This document shows positions 12,991-26,283 of a stretch of DNA of 64,000 nt, piece after piece. Positions within the stretch are counted from its first letter, which is position 1. Every line of letters starts with the position of its first letter. The notes beneath the pieces were generated by a model. That model was not told the origin of the DNA. It ran no database searches and was given only the letters and a program-made list of their open reading frames with translations. The position numbers and the translations under genes were made by a program. Origin of the DNA: Allantophomopsis cytisporea. Lineage: Eukaryota; Ascomycota; Leotiomycetes; Phacidiales; Phacidiaceae. Location: contig CP103032.1 of NCBI GenBank assembly GCA_024752435.1, forward strand, positions 1 through 64,000, read 5' to 3'.

Positions 12991-14302
12991 TATCTGGAGA
13001 GCTTGGTGGGTTAGGATCTTTGATCACCTTTGCATACCAATCAACCCACCTATCACCGAGCAATCTCTTGTTGTGGTCTCAGTGACAGGCCAACAATGGT
13101 GTGCCTGTGACTGTTTGGACGGAGCCTTACAGTTACAGTGCTAATGCAGTCAGATTTTTAACAAATTTTGCCAGAAATTAAAAAATATATATATATATAT
13201 ATATATATATAGGCTTTGAACAATAGTCTCAGTACTCCACATGAGACGATTTCTAATTTTGAAATGATCACTACTCCACATAGTACTTTTGGTTGTTCTA
13301 ATTTTTTCGCTACTTTGTAGTCGTCAGGTTTCGACGTCTTTTTAAGCTTTTATACTATTTTACTAGGCATACTACTCTTTACACTATAACCGCTCAATGC
13401 ATAACAAGAGACAATTCGTGGTTTGCATGAATTCGACAAGATTCTATCAACAGCCGATTTTTGATGGGGCACGTAAAATCTTATTTTCAAGAAAAACCCT
13501 CGAATTAAAAAATTCAATTCTTCGAGGCGGATGAGGGGTGAGTTTGGGTGGAGCGTGAGGCTGGAAGGGATTGGGGGCGGACATCTTCCACGATTCCAAA
13601 CGTACTATTCGAGGCAGATGAGGGGTGAGTGGGGGCGGAGCGTGAGGCTAGAAGAGGTTGGGGTCGGAAATATTTCCACGACTCCACACGGATGCATGGG
13701 GAAAGATGGTCTGGCTATTTACAAGAAATGTCTGATATATGCATAAGATGATGTAAAGCTGTATTTGAGTGTAACCCACGGGGTTACATAGCAGGACCGG
13801 TGCTTATCATTGAGCAATCTCAATTTAGACTGGCTTAGAGATACTCGATCCTTGTAGTAGACTCGGACTGCGAGCTCGTGAAGTGCTACAAGTCATCAGC
13901 CGTTCAGTAAGTCGCTGCAAGTGCTACTACTATATTGATATTGGCTAATACTGATACCATCTTAGGAATGTTTTCTCCTCACCGAACAGACCCCCCATAA
14001 ATCAATCCCTCCACTCGCGTCATCTACCCTGGTGAAGCTGCCTTGGATCGCAGAAGCAGGTTATGACCACAAATTATGTGGTCAGCAGCCATCATTATGA
14101 AATTCGAATGCGACTGGCCAGCTCCACAATCGCATTCACTCTCCGAATGTAGCCCCCTCAATAAGAACTCATTAATTACCTGTGGGCAAACTCTGGTCTA
14201 ACAGGCAACCCGTTTATCTTGCCTCTTTTATCTTCTTCATTTTTAATATCATCGTCTGATACTGGCGTGCTTCGCCGAGCAAAGCTGTCCAGCGCAAGGA
14301 TC
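12991..14302. other. Non-coding interval with microsatellite and 87-bp tandem repeat
   Basis: No supportable gene. It holds an (AT)n microsatellite at about 13185-13211, a short CACTACTCCACAT-like repeated word at about 13230-13280, and the tandem duplication at 13521-13694. The last 300 bp would be the promoter of the rhodopsin-domain gene. Confidence 0.6.
13521..13694. repeat. Two-copy 87-bp tandem repeat
   Basis: Units start at 13521 and 13608 with TTCGAGGC(G/A)GATGAGGGGTG and continue through GGAGCGTGAGGCT(G/A)GAAG, with GC-rich purine-biased sequence. The copies differ at scattered positions. They are more GC-rich than the surrounding DNA. Confidence 0.75.
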
Positions 14303-15606
14303 ATGTTGAACGTCACTTCTCAGGGTAAGACGCTGTTCACATGGATCGTCGTCTTCACCACTCTCACCACCATCATCGTCTTTTTTCGATTTTGGGCGAT
14401 ATGGCTAACGAAGCGCACACTTGGCCCTCACGATGGCCTAGTGGTTTTTGCCTACGTAAGAAACCGCTCTAGATCCATATCAGAGGAAAGAAGAAGAAAG
14501 TTGATGCAATGGATACTAGATGAATATGGTAATAGATGCCGGCTTCATGATATGGGCGATTATCGACGGCGGAATGGGAAAGTCTAGCACTGAGCTCACT
14601 GCGGCCGATATGATGATCTTAAATAAAGTTTGTTTGACTTCCAACATCACTATCTATTGTATGATTCCATGGATTGACATTCAAAATTAGTTGACATTCG
14701 TGTCCAGTATCGTTTGGACTCTGGGGAACTCATCCGCGAAGCTTTCGATACTTCTGCTTTACAAGAAGATCTTCGTGCACAGGACTTTCGAGCGTGTCTT
14801 GTACGTCGTTATAACTTTGACTGCTATGTATGGCATAGTGTTCCTGGCCATTTTTGCCTCCCATTGCCATCCGGTTTCGCATTTCTGGCACCCAGAGTCC
14901 CCGGGTTCGTGCCGCGACATCTCCAAAGAAGAACTGGCATCAACAAGCTTTAGTCTTGTCTTTGACCTCGTCATCATTCTATTACCAATGCCTCTGCTTT
15001 GGGGGTTACATGTAACTGTGTACAAACGGATTGGTCTGACTATGATGTTCAGTATTGGTCTAATGTAAGTTCACCATGACTTGATGCGCAAATATGCCCC
15101 CTGAGATGTATATATACACATATATATATATATATGTTTATGTATGTATATTGACTTTGTTCGCTCACACTGCCTATAGCACGATTGGTGTCATGTGTTG
15201 GAGGATCGTTGTGACGGTTCAAGAGACTAAGCCCGGCTTCGATTTCTACTTTGGCTTGCCAACCCTAGCCTTGATTGTGATGCTGGAGCTGTGGTTGAGC
15301 ATTATCGTCGCCTGCGTACCTACCTTGGTACCTCTGATGCGCACATACATTGCCCCTCTGATCACCAAGTTTTCCTCTAGAAGAACCTCAGGTCTCGACC
15401 AACCCTCAGCGCTTCCTGCTGTGGAGACAATTGGAGCCAAGCGCTCCCGGAAAAAGTATTTTGAGTTGGGTGGCAGTCAAGATCTTCTAAAAACTGGCTC
15501 CGACGGTACTATGGAAACGGAGGTCACGTCTGACTCTTTGGCACCGGTGTTAATGTCCCCTAGCGAAGTATATGTGCAGAGAGACATCGAATTGAGTAGG
15601 GTATAG
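14303..15606 (+). CDS. Fungal rhodopsin-domain (Pth11-like) integral membrane protein
   Basis: Seven-helix type membrane protein of 353 residues, family 'Fung_rhodopsin' / SAT4-Pth11-like. Exons: 14303-14455, 14520-14627, 14691-15064, 15180-15606. The ATG at 14303 is the first in frame. The hydrophobic helices are interrupted by short loops. Family features visible are LGPHDGLVVFAY after TM2, KLSILLLYKKIF before the long loop, and HCHPVSHFWHPESPGSC, with Cys residues that usually pair outside. The cytosolic tail (about the last 90 residues) is hydrophilic, Ser/Thr-rich and acidic. The third intron contains an (AT)n run. Members are thought to act as receptors or sensors, and many occur next to metabolite genes; no retinal-binding Lys is claimed. 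A related but distinct protein lies at 50818-52108. Confidence 0.85.
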
Positions 15607-16537
15607 TCCTCAAAGGACTCAATGAACATGGACTCTAGCTGAGCTTGCTGCAACTCAAGTTGTGGATCTTTGGTGGATTTAATGTATGCACAATCTTGGA
15701 AACCATGTATATTAGCAGATAATTGATCCAGTTTGAAGGTACATCAAATAAAGTTATAGCAGATTTCGGTTGCACTCGACGAATAAGAAATATAACATAT
15801 TTGAATGAATCGTTTTAGCATCGCCATTCTGATATCTAGTGCTATAGACTATGATCTTTCAGTGCTGATGGCTTGTAAAAGCTGGTTCGATTAACACTGG
15901 AAGCTAGATTGGCTTTGAATCTTGGAATTAGAATTTCCATAGCGGAAACAGCCAATCATCTACACTAATCAGTACTCTGTACTTGAGGCAAGATAAGTGC
16001 ATCGTACTCGCCGCTTACTCTACAAGGAGTTTCGACATATTTCCACATGGCAGAAGCCCGCAATAGTACATAGTGACCGTCCCCTGAAAATATTTGTTTT
16101 CGAAGAGTATGGATCTTCGAACAACGAACGATCAATGCGACCCCACGAAAACAGGCAACATCAATCTCATGGTAGCAGTTTCAGACGTCATTATGTGCGT
16201 GATCTCTAAAGGAAGTCTCCTTTCACGTTGAATAAGATTTACTACTACTCTCATGTGTCTTAAGGCACAACACAGCTAACAGGATTTAATTACTGGTCTA
16301 CCAAGTCTACGTTAATCATCTAAATAGTAGCTTTCATGCAGTGGGGTAAGTAACTTTTCTATGTTCATAAGACACCACGCCATCCGTATTAGCCTAATTG
16401 TTGCTCCGGAAACGAATTAAGTCAGTGCCAGTGAGATACAATGAGTCAATTTGCAGGAGCGATGAGGAAGATCGATGTTATTGATGCACAACTACTCTCG
16501 TTCACAATTACAGGAGTCTCCGCCACTTGATGAAAGG
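15607..16537. other. Intergenic, convergent 3' flanks
   Basis: No gene seen. It separates the 3' ends of the rhodopsin-domain gene (+) and the cupin (-) and is mildly AT-rich. Confidence 0.5.
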
Positions 16538-17175
16538 CTAAGCTTTCTTATACTCCCCCGCTAGGTCACCAAGCTCTTCCTTCACCTCAACGCCGTTAAC
16601 AGTGAAAGGCTCACAGTCTAAGAGGATGAATACCGCACGACCTGATTTCTCCTTTGAGCAGTTACGCCATTTATGCATTGTAGCTCTCTGCACTGTGATG
16701 TCCCCAGGCCTTAAAATACGAGACTCGCCGCTGTCGAGAGTGATCTCCAATTCTCCTTCGATCACAATGCCGTAGTCGAGAGACATTGCGCGGTGCAATG
16801 GTGACTCTACTCCCGGGCCGAAGTCAATGAGTCTGACCACTGTTCCGTTCTGGATGTGAAGACCGGGCTGTTTAATGCATAAGTTTCTACTTCTCTTGGT
16901 ATCTCTATTGGACTGCGATAGCACACCTCATTTTCGCTTGCATACTTGATATCTGCATCATCAGCAAGGCTCACCGGATACCCGAGTGTAGTGTAGATTA
17001 TGTTTGCTACAGCGTGGCCATTAACCATGACCTTGTGGTGGTCACCATGGTCTACCGGTAGGAAGACACCTTTACCCTCTTCGTTATGCGTAGTGATGAG
17101 TCGTACGCTGTTTCGCAGGTCGCTAGCAGGGAACTTCGAAATGGGACCCTTCTCAGGCTGACTTGATGAGTTCAT
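16538..17175 (-). CDS. Small cupin-domain protein
   Basis: Single-domain cupin, 192 residues. Exons 16927-17175 and 16538-16867; 59-nt intron. The ATG is at 17173-17175. The N-terminal 75 residues lead into a double-stranded beta-helix. The first cupin motif reads GVESPLHRAMSLDYGIVIEG, with one His where classical metal cupins have HxH. The second reads RPGDITVQRATMHKWRN. This HR.xSLDY(G)(I/V)V form is common in fungal cupins found beside metabolite genes. Possible roles are isomerase, cyclase or dioxygenase-like tailoring; metal binding is uncertain given the single His in motif 1. It is divergent from the PKS across a 1.2-kb interval with tandem repeats, so it probably belongs to the PKS cluster. 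Confidence 0.85.
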
Positions 17176-18386
17176 TCTGATGGGAGGTAATTATCAAATA
17201 TGTTGTTATTCTCAATGCAGGCTGTGGTTGCCAGAAATTAACATTTATATCAGAGAGAAATTAGCGTATTCGTAGATCCCAGAAAGCAGTCGGTCCGGAT
17301 CTTTAAATCCCACACTCAGAGTCAACCAAATATGTAAAGCAGATCCCGTAAGCTCGTATGATCATGTCGCGCTCAGTGTGCCATTGTGAATGTTCATGCA
17401 TGAATGATGTCTTTGCGCAAAGTCAGTCGGGTTTACAGGGCCAACTATTCCGGAAACTTTCAGTGTCGATTGCCTCAACCCAAACAACCTCACCAACTAA
17501 CAGCTATGGCAATACACCTTCCTTTTACAGCCCCTTTCGCATTACTGTAAGGCATTCTGATTTTTGGCAAGTCGATGCCTTGTGTACCTTGTAAGACCCA
17601 GTGATCCTTTTCAAATTAATAATTTCTATTTACCCGAGCCTTTCCCCCCTATCTTCTGCGACCAAAATGCAAGGCATACGTGTAAAGCAGGCTGCATAAA
17701 TAGGTTTGGGTACGACGTTGCTGCAACCCTCATATCACCTTCAATTTCAAATCGTCTCGAAGATTTTACCTTGCAAACATTTCTTATTGTGAAACCAAAT
17801 TCAGATAAGGCTAGTACAAGCTGTGAAAATACAAATCGAAGACTGACCACTATTACTCAAAATAGTAGATTTGTGGGGACATTTTTGCAAACGCCACATT
17901 ATCGCTGTCGATTCCAAATAGTGTCGAAGATTTTATTTTGCAAACCCTCATTTGACTAGCTTAAATGCAAATAAGGCAGTAATACTACACGCTGTAGAAA
18001 TTTAAATCAAAAGGTAGCTACTATTATCTAAAAACGTAGGGACGTTACTGCAACTCTATAGATCGCTATCGATTCCAAATAGCATCAAATGTTTTGACGT
18101 ACAAATTTCTTTATAAGGTTAGTAGAAAAACACTCCTTTACGATATACAGACACATACAGATCCCTCTTTTTGCTTTAGTCTCATTCGCGATAAGTTGAA
18201 ACTGCGCTCAAGGTGTCCAGATTCACCAATTGAGCTTATCTCTGAACCAGCCCAAAAAGATATTTGCTGTCGTGAATATTGATTTTGCGGCGCGATTGCT
18301 TGAATCAAAGACTCTTTAGACAAGAATCGGCTGACCTTAGGATAGCAAGAACAACCGTATGATTGATGACTTCGAGAACAACTAGT
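17176..18386. promoter_or_regulatory. Divergent cupin/PKS intergenic region
   Basis: 1.2 kb between the cupin (-) and PKS (+) start codons. No credible gene; the short open frames here are non-coding. More than a third is occupied by a three-copy diverged tandem repeat (17706-18180) that ends about 200 bp before the PKS start codon. Confidence 0.6.
17706..18180. repeat. Three-copy diverged tandem repeat, period about 164 bp
   Basis: Units begin at about 17706, 17871 and 18035, spaced 165 and 164 bp apart. Shared words include TTGCTGCAA/TTTTTGCAA/TTACTGCAA, TCGATTCCAAATAG and AAGATTTTA(C/T)(C/T)TTGCAAA. Unit 1 is most diverged in the middle. The differences are mostly transitions. The block lies in the putative PKS promoter. 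Confidence 0.75.
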
Positions 18387-21300
18387 ATGATGAGTGCAAC
18401 ACAGACCACATTACATGGCGGAGTGAATGGATGCCAAACGAATAGTGCTACTTGCGAAGGTACGGGACGATACGAAGAGGATGATCCATGTTGTATAGTA
18501 GGTGTTGGTATGTATCTGTGATACTTCGATTGCTTTCACTTTGTGTAAAAGCTTATAAACAACGTGTTAGGCTGTCGTCTTCCAGGTGGGATTGCTTCGG
18601 CTTCTCATCTCTGGGAATTCTTATTGGAAAACAAGTCCGCTCAGGGAGTCGTACCGGCCCAACGGTATAACATTGACGGCTTTTTCGAGGCTGATAGGAA
18701 TAGAGGGGGGGTAATGAATACAAATGGTGGGTATTTCCTCAAAGAGGATGTACGACAGTTTGACAATAGCTTCTTTGGCATCAACAATCTCGAAGCGGCT
18801 TCAATGGATCCACAGCAGCGAAAACTTCTCGAAGTGGTTTATGAGTGCTTTGAGAACGCTGGTGCATCACAGGACGATATCTCTGGGGCCAATGTAGGAG
18901 TCTACGTTGGGAATTTCACTGTGGATCATATTATGGCGCAACTACGAGATTTGGATGAAGTCCATCGCTATTCAGCCGTAGGCTGTGGTACCACTCTCTT
19001 AGCAAACCGAATAAGCCATGTTTTCAATCTGAAAGGACCAAGGTGAGTTGAGTAGATGTGACAAGATCTCCAGGTATAGGCTAATCGACTCAGTTTCGCT
19101 TTGGACACAGCATGCTCTTCATCCTTATACTGCCTTCATATGGCCATCAACGGGATCAAAACTGGTGACTGCGACAGCGCTATCGTAGCAAGTGTTAACC
19201 TCATCACAACACCTGAGCAGACGCTTGCCACGTCTAAGGCAGGTGTAATCTCCCCTACCTCAACTTGTCATACATTTGATTCAAGTGTTGATGGCTACGG
19301 GCGGGCGGAGGGGGTTAATGCGTTGTACATCAAGCGGATGTCCTCTGCTATAAAGACCCAAGACAACATTATTGCCGTTATCAAAGGCACTGCAGTAAAT
19401 GCGTATGTATGCCGAGTCAGAGGTACTTCTACAGATAACTTACTGACTGAATACGGCAGCAACGGAAGGACACCAGGCCTTACGCAGCCAAGCTCGGATC
19501 AGCAAGAGGTTGTTATTCGAAAGGCGTATTCTCGTGCCAAGCTTGATATGTGTGACACCGATTACTTTGAATGCCATGGCACCGGCACACCAGTTGGCGA
19601 TCCCATCGAAGTGAACGCTATCGGTCGTTGTTTTGCTGGACGGCAAGGACCGCCTCTGCTTATTGGATCGGTAAGCATTTATTTGTACTTCAAACTTCTT
19701 TCCCTTGACTACTTTGAAGGGGAAAAACTTCTACCCGTTCCATGGCAGAAAACCTAATTTATATGGGGTGTTAAATAGGTCAAAACAAACCTAGGACATA
19801 GTGAAGCGGCTAGCGGACTTACCTCAGTCATCAAAGTCGCTATGTCATTACACTACGGAAGAATCTTACCTACTCATGGGTTGAAAACATTAAATCCAGA
19901 GCGTAAATCCCCAGCATGCTTATAAGGAGCTATCGGATAGAGGACTAACCTCGAAACACAGTCAAGCTTGACGCACTGAACTTCAAAGTTGCAACTGAAG
20001 TCCAGGAATGGCCGAGATCACTTCGTAGAGCTAGCATCAATTCTTTCGGGTACGGTGGTGCGAATGCGCATGCAATCATCGAGGCTGCAGACACGGGTAT
20101 CTATGAGAGCACTGGGATGCTTGTAAGTGGCATCGGTCTATATGATCCGTTGTTGTTGATGCCACTGTCAGCAGCCTCGACTATATCGTTGAATGCAAAT
20201 GTACAGCATGTCTCCGAGTTCATCAACACACATGAAGCAGATACACTACCAAGCTTAGCTTATACCTTGGGGGAACGCAGAAATCACTTCAACAATCGTC
20301 AATTTCTGATAGTGAACTCTTTCCCGGATCAAGCCTCAATAAAAGAATCTGCTGTACAGATTGTTGAATCAACGAACGAGGCTGGCCTATATGACCACAA
20401 TCCGCTACCTTTTGGCTTCGTTTTCACAGGACAAGGCTCTCAATATGCGAACAGTAAGTATCTTAAGATCCCCTGAGATGATTTCGGAACCAAAATGTAC
20501 CATAATTTATTTCGGGCGAATCGTCTACTGTCTAGGCTCTGGAGTGGATGCTGACCAGAATCGTCTTAGTGGCAAAAGAACTACTTGAATATAATGCAAC
20601 TTTCAGGGCCTCCATAAGACTTCAGGATCAGGTCATACAGTCATTACCGAGGGAGCAGGTGCCAGAATGGACACTGGAAGAATTGATCATGGATCCGCCA
20701 GAAGGCAGCCGAGTGGATGAAGTTGCCTGTAGTCAACCCCTCTGTACTGCTATACAGGTTGCGCTTGTTGATATGCTTGCCGATTGGGGCATACGCCCTT
20801 TGAGCGTCATTGGCCACTCTTCAGGAGAAATCGCGGCAGCGTATGCAGCTGACTTTATCGATGTCGAAGAAGCTATATTGCTAGCTTACTTCAGGGGTTA
20901 CGCCGTGGAGCAGTCAAACATCTCCGGAGCCATGCTGGCTGCTGCTATTAGCGTTGAAGCTGCCACGAAGCTGATCCATGAAAAAGGTTTATCTGGGAAA
21001 GTATGTGTAGCCTGTGTCAACGCACCGGAAAGCGTAACCTTGAGCGGGACACAATTTGGCATCGAACTCTTGGCTACAGAGATCAAGCAGCAGAAGAAAT
21101 TTGCGCGATTATTACGTACTAGTGGATGCGCGTACCATTCATTCATGATGAAAGACGTTGGAGAGGTATATGAGCACCTTATGAAACCTATTCTCAAAAT
21201 CCAACACAGTCAACAACCTTCCTCGCGGAAGATGTATTCCACTGTTGGGTACCATGATAGTAGTTTGGTGACTGTGACTGATCGTCACTCTATCGCGAAT

Positions 21301-24300
21301 GCCACGTACTGGCGCAACAATCTGGAGAAGCCAGTCCAGTTCCATCTGGCCTTGAAGACCATGGCCACAGATAAACTGGTGCACCTAGTTGAGGTGGGAC
21401 CACACTCTGTGCTCAAAGGTCCTATCCAGCAGATTCGAGTTCAAATTGGTTTGAACGATCGAAATCTTCCCTATAGCTACACGCTAGAGAGGAATATGAA
21501 TGCCAACTATCGCATTAAACGTCTAGCTGGAAGCCTTTTCCTACGTGGATACAAATTGAATTGGAAAGCAATCAACAAGATTCACATCCAGGATCAGCGT
21601 CTTGTTCAAAGCTTAACGCCTTATCCGTGGGACTACTCTGCTGGACTGGCGTGGGAGGAGTCGCGGCTGAACCGAGAGACATGCAATAGGAGATATCCAC
21701 GTCATGAACTACTTGGAGCAAGTCAACCCGGAGGACCTGCAAATGAATGGAGATGGCGGAATACGCTCCATTTAAATGAAGTCTCTTGGCTTACTGATCA
21801 CAGATTGGAAGCTCAGGTTGTCTTTCCGGCGGCAGCGTACTTCGCCATGGTTGTAGAAGCGATTGTGCAAATTGCATCAACCTGCCAGGCTCATCAGCCA
21901 GAATGTTTCGAGTTTCGAAACGTCAGCATCAACACTGCACTTGTCATAGCCGAGACGACCGCTATAGGTGAATTGACTGAATTGCATACCACTATAATTC
22001 CGCGAAGAATATCATCAGCAAATGTTTCTAGCGACTGGTACGACTTCTCCATCGCATCGTGGAAAGCAGATAACACAATCACACATTGTGTCGGCAGTAT
22101 TCGCATGACCGATGCTCCACGTGCAAGGCGCACCCTCCAGGTCCCTAACCTCGACCACTCTACCCTACAAGATGTATCAAACTATTATGACCAGTTTTGG
22201 ACAAGTGGTCTTCGCTTTGGGCCAAAATTCCGATCAGTAATAAATATACATGGCAGCAAGAGTGAAAATTGTCCAGAAGCAGTCGGTACTGTCTGTCTGT
22301 CCCCTCCTTTGGCCTACCATATCTTGCAGAAATATCAAATTCATCCTATCACCCTCGACGCATGCTTACAGTTAGCAATTATGAGCACCGCCGCCAGCAA
22401 CCCAGAGGATTTGAAAGGTTATGTGCCTGTCTTCTTCCCAGAATGCCGAATTTTCCCCGTCAAGGCCGAAGACTATGAATCGGAGGGTCGAATCTATGCG
22501 CGGTCTAGAAAAGGTGGAGTGTCGACGCAAAGAATCGACTCTACACTCCTATGCTCCAATGAGCGCCCTATTGTTGAACTCAAGAACGCGAGGATTACTC
22601 TATTTAATGGTAGGAGTATCAAGAACTCAGAAGAGTTTTATGGACGCCCTAAACGTCATCCGTGTCTGCGAGTGCAATGGAAACCAGATATTCAGCGCCT
22701 TTCCATTGACACAGAAAAGCCTTTCGCCGATTATATTGCTCAATACGTCAGAAACCAATTCCTCGAGCTTGTTAGTAGTGACCAGATCGACGTGATAAGC
22801 GCTATATTGGATCTTTTCGGTCACAAGAACCCTCGGATGCATGTTTTAGTACTAGGAAAGCTTACCAGCTTTGAACACCACTGGAAATGTTTGCTAGGTG
22901 ACGGTACTGCATTTCCGCGTTTCCGAGTCTGGGACAACAATCCTCTGGAAGATGACAGGCCTTATTCCGTTGAGGAAGCTTATTCAGGAACTTACGACGT
23001 TATTATCCTGCCTTCAGTAAGTAAAGCTGTCGTATCTCTAACTTTGGTAGAATTGAATGAAGACTAACTGTCATATCATGAAGATGAAAGGAGAGAAGCT
23101 TCGAAGACTGGCAACTCTCCTCAACGAGTATGGTACAATCATCACCTCCAGTGTTGTAGCGGAACTAGATTCATTACTGGAAGTTAGTCTCAGAGTGACT
23201 GAAGTAGGAGGCCTCACTCTTCTAAGCAAGTCGCCAACTACCAGAGAGCTTAACAGGAAGCATGCGATTATACTGGTGAGTCAAAATATCCTTACTGTGA
23301 CTCTACTGCATGGGCGCTGAAGTTGAGACCCTGAGAAGATACACAAGCCCTCACCTGAGCTGGTAGAGTTTGCAAGCCGACTATCGAAGCATCTCGTGCA
23401 GGATCTCCACTTAGATGCTGCTCAGATGATGTCTCTTGAGGAGATTAATCCAGATATAGACCCAGAAACTATATGCATCTCGTTGGTTGAGCTAGAGAAA
23501 AGTTACCTCGCCTATATGAACCAGGCGGACCTCGATCGATTTCATCTGATCACAGAAACTTTTAGGAGCTACTTTTGGATCACCGGAGCGGGAAATCTGA
23601 ATGGGCGCGATCCAGATCTATCACTCTGCAGTGGGCTCTCTCGAGCTCTTATGCTGGAGCAGCCATCTATGCGCTTTGTTGTCATAGATATCGGACCACT
23701 TCTTGATATTGAGCTCCAACCGACGTTGCAGTGTATCACCAATGTTATCGACTTTCCAGACTTGATGAATGATCAGGAATTCATCCTGAGAGAAGGTCTT
23801 CTTTATGTGAGTCGCTTCGTTCCGGACACTGGACTGAACTCTGTATTCCAATCTCGCATTGGCGATGGACGCTCGACTTTCAATTCGACCCTAGAATTGA
23901 GTAAGCCAGTCCAGTTGGTAGTTGGCGAGCCTGGGGTAGCACACTCCATATATTTCAAAGAATTACGAGAACTTCGTAGCGAAACCCCTAAGGGTTTTGT
24001 GGACGTCGAACTCAAAGCAGTGGGTCTCAACGCAAAGGATGTGTATGCGCTCAGAGGGCGTGTGGAAACACAAATGGGAACAACGGCGTTAGAGTTTAGT
24101 GGCATTATCACATCTGTTGGTCCAGATGTTGATCATTTGAAAGTCGGGGATAGGGTAGTGTCAATCGCTCCTATTCACTTCTCGACCACGGAGCGCATAC
24201 CGGCATGGGCAGCTCATAAGATTCGGACGGAGGAGCACTACAAAACGATGGCGGCGCTGCCTGTAGTCTACTGTACTGCTTTGTATGCCCTCTATGACCG

Positions 24301-26283
24301 CGCAAACTTGAGGCGTGGGGAATCTATTCTCATTCATTCCGGTGCTGGTGCTTTGGGAATTGCCGCTATAAATATTGCGCAGCGTATCGGAGCTACCATC
24401 TATACCACCGTCAGTTCGCCGGCTAAGAAAAGTTTCTTAACCAAGAAGTTTGGAATTCCAGCAACTAATATATTCAATTCCCGCGATATGAGTTTCGCAG
24501 CTGGAGTCAAAGAAATAACAGGTGGTAAGGGCGTTGATGTTGTCCTCAACTCACTTACCGGTGATTTGATGCATGCTAGCTGGAGCTGTGTAGCTGATTT
24601 TGGGCGGTTTGTTGAAGTTGGCAAAAAGGAATTACTTGATGCTGGCCGACTGGATATGGATGTTTTCCTCCGGAATGTAACCTTTACCGCATTTGACCTC
24701 AGTGAGCTGTATTATCATCAAAACCAGTTTTACCGAGACAAATTAGCCAGGTGAATTTACCCCTGTTCAATCAATCATTCCACAAACACCGTGGTAGACA
24801 ACAATATAAGAGACGCTGACATGGGCGCTCCAGCAAACTAAACGAAATTCTCGAGCTCTACCGCGCTGGGTCGATCGAATCATTGCCAACAACGGTGTTC
24901 GGCATAGCGGATGTAGCACGAGCAATGAACTTTTTCTCCTCAAAAGATAGGATAGGGAAGATTGTCATCTCTTTGGAGGATGAGAATAGCACCATTCCGG
25001 TAAGATGTGTTGCACTTCAGAGGTTTATGATTAGTCTTACTGATATTCATAAGGTTGCACCTGCGGAATACTCAACGCTCTTTGACCAGGAGAAGGTTTA
25101 CTTGCTTGTGGGCTGCCTCGGTGGTCTTGGTAGGAGTCTTACTCAGTGGATGCTGTCTCGAGGAGCGCGACACTTTGTTTTTCTTGGTCGATCCGGTAGC
25201 GACAAACCAGCGGCAAGGGATCTCATTCAAAAGATCCAAATTAGCGGCGCGAGCGTCATAGTAGTCAAGGGTGACGTATCCAAGGCGCCGGATGTGATCA
25301 ACTTCGTCGAATCCGGTCTGTCTCTAGGTAAACGGATTGGAGGGATCGTCCAGGCGTCTATGGGTCTCCAAGAGTCCCTTTTTTCGAACATGACAAGCGA
25401 GGCATGGCAAGCAGCTATCCTGCCAAAAGTCAAAGGAACATGGAATCTCCACTCAGCTGTCGAGGGCCTCGATCTGGAGTTTTTCCTAATTTTCTCGTCG
25501 GTATCGGGCAGTGTGGGTACAGCCACAGAGAGCAACTACTGTGCGGCGAATGCATTCCTCGACAGCTTCACTCGGTGGCGCAGAGCCACTGGTAAGCCAA
25601 CCTCTTCCATTGGGCTAGGAAATATAGCAGAGGTTGGTTATCTTCATGAGAACCCTGAGATTGAAGCTTTGTTGAATCGTCGCGGTATCCAACCTCTCAC
25701 CCAGAAGGAGTTCCTACATATAGTGGATTTTGCTCTTGGAGGGGCTGGTTGCCAATTGACCCAGTCCCAACATGATCCCCATATCTCATCACTTATTCTG
25801 ACAGGGCTTGAGTCTGTTCGAGTCCAGGAGCTGATGGAGCAAGGCTTTGAAGTCACCCACAATGTCATCGATGACCCCCGCGCTTCCATCTTATCTTTTG
25901 GGTTCGAGTCACATAAGATATTACAGGAGAGCCAAAAACTTGAAGCTACAGAAAGCGCGGAGTTGAGTGCCGAATGGCTGAAAGATGTGCCTGCTGACAT
26001 GAAACAGATTTTCAAGTCCGTTGCAGATGCCCCATCGCTCTCATCAGCAGTTCTCCACTTGATTCAGAGACGATTTTCCAATTTGATGCTAATTCCTGTC
26101 GAACGCATTGATAGAGACAGAACCTTGGCTAAGTACGGCGTGGATAGCATGATTGCATCCGAGTTTCGATCGTGGTTCTGGGTCTCTTTCAAAACAGACG
26201 TTCCTTTCTTTGACCTTTTAGGCTCAGGGAAGTCATTGATAGCGTTGTCAGATTTTATCGCGGGGGAAATAAAAGCAATGTAG
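18387..26283 (+). CDS. Highly reducing type I polyketide synthase (KS-AT-DH-ER-KR-ACP)
   Basis: Iterative PKS of 2409 residues in ten exons: 18387-18507, 18571-19042, 19094-19402, 19460-19670, 19779-19902, 19962-20453, 20570-23016, 23084-23275, 23339-24750, 24834-26283. It starts at the first of two adjacent ATGs. KS has Cys205 (DTACSSSL) and both His (ECHGTGTPVGDP, KTNLGHSEAASG). AT has GHSSGEIAAAY, Ser about 660. DH has His about 987 (WLTDHRLEAQVVFPAAAY) and Asp about 1172 (HPITLDACLQ). ER has SGAGALGIAA near 1789, KR has GCLGGLGRSL and NYCAANAF near 2161, and ACP has YGVDSM with Ser2365. The stretch between DH and ER is too short for a full methyltransferase domain and shows no SAM motif. 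There is no thioesterase or reductase, so product release needs another route. A 57-nt intron in KS (19403-19459) stays open in frame but its removal restores AVNANGRTPG. All catalytic residues are present, so the enzyme should be active and make a fully reducible, unmethylated chain. Confidence 0.93.

Noticed and set aside
19403..19459. Extra 19-residue insertion in the KS domain of the PKS
   Set aside because: The stretch is a 57-nt intron that happens to stay open; removing it gives the conserved AVNANGRTPG.
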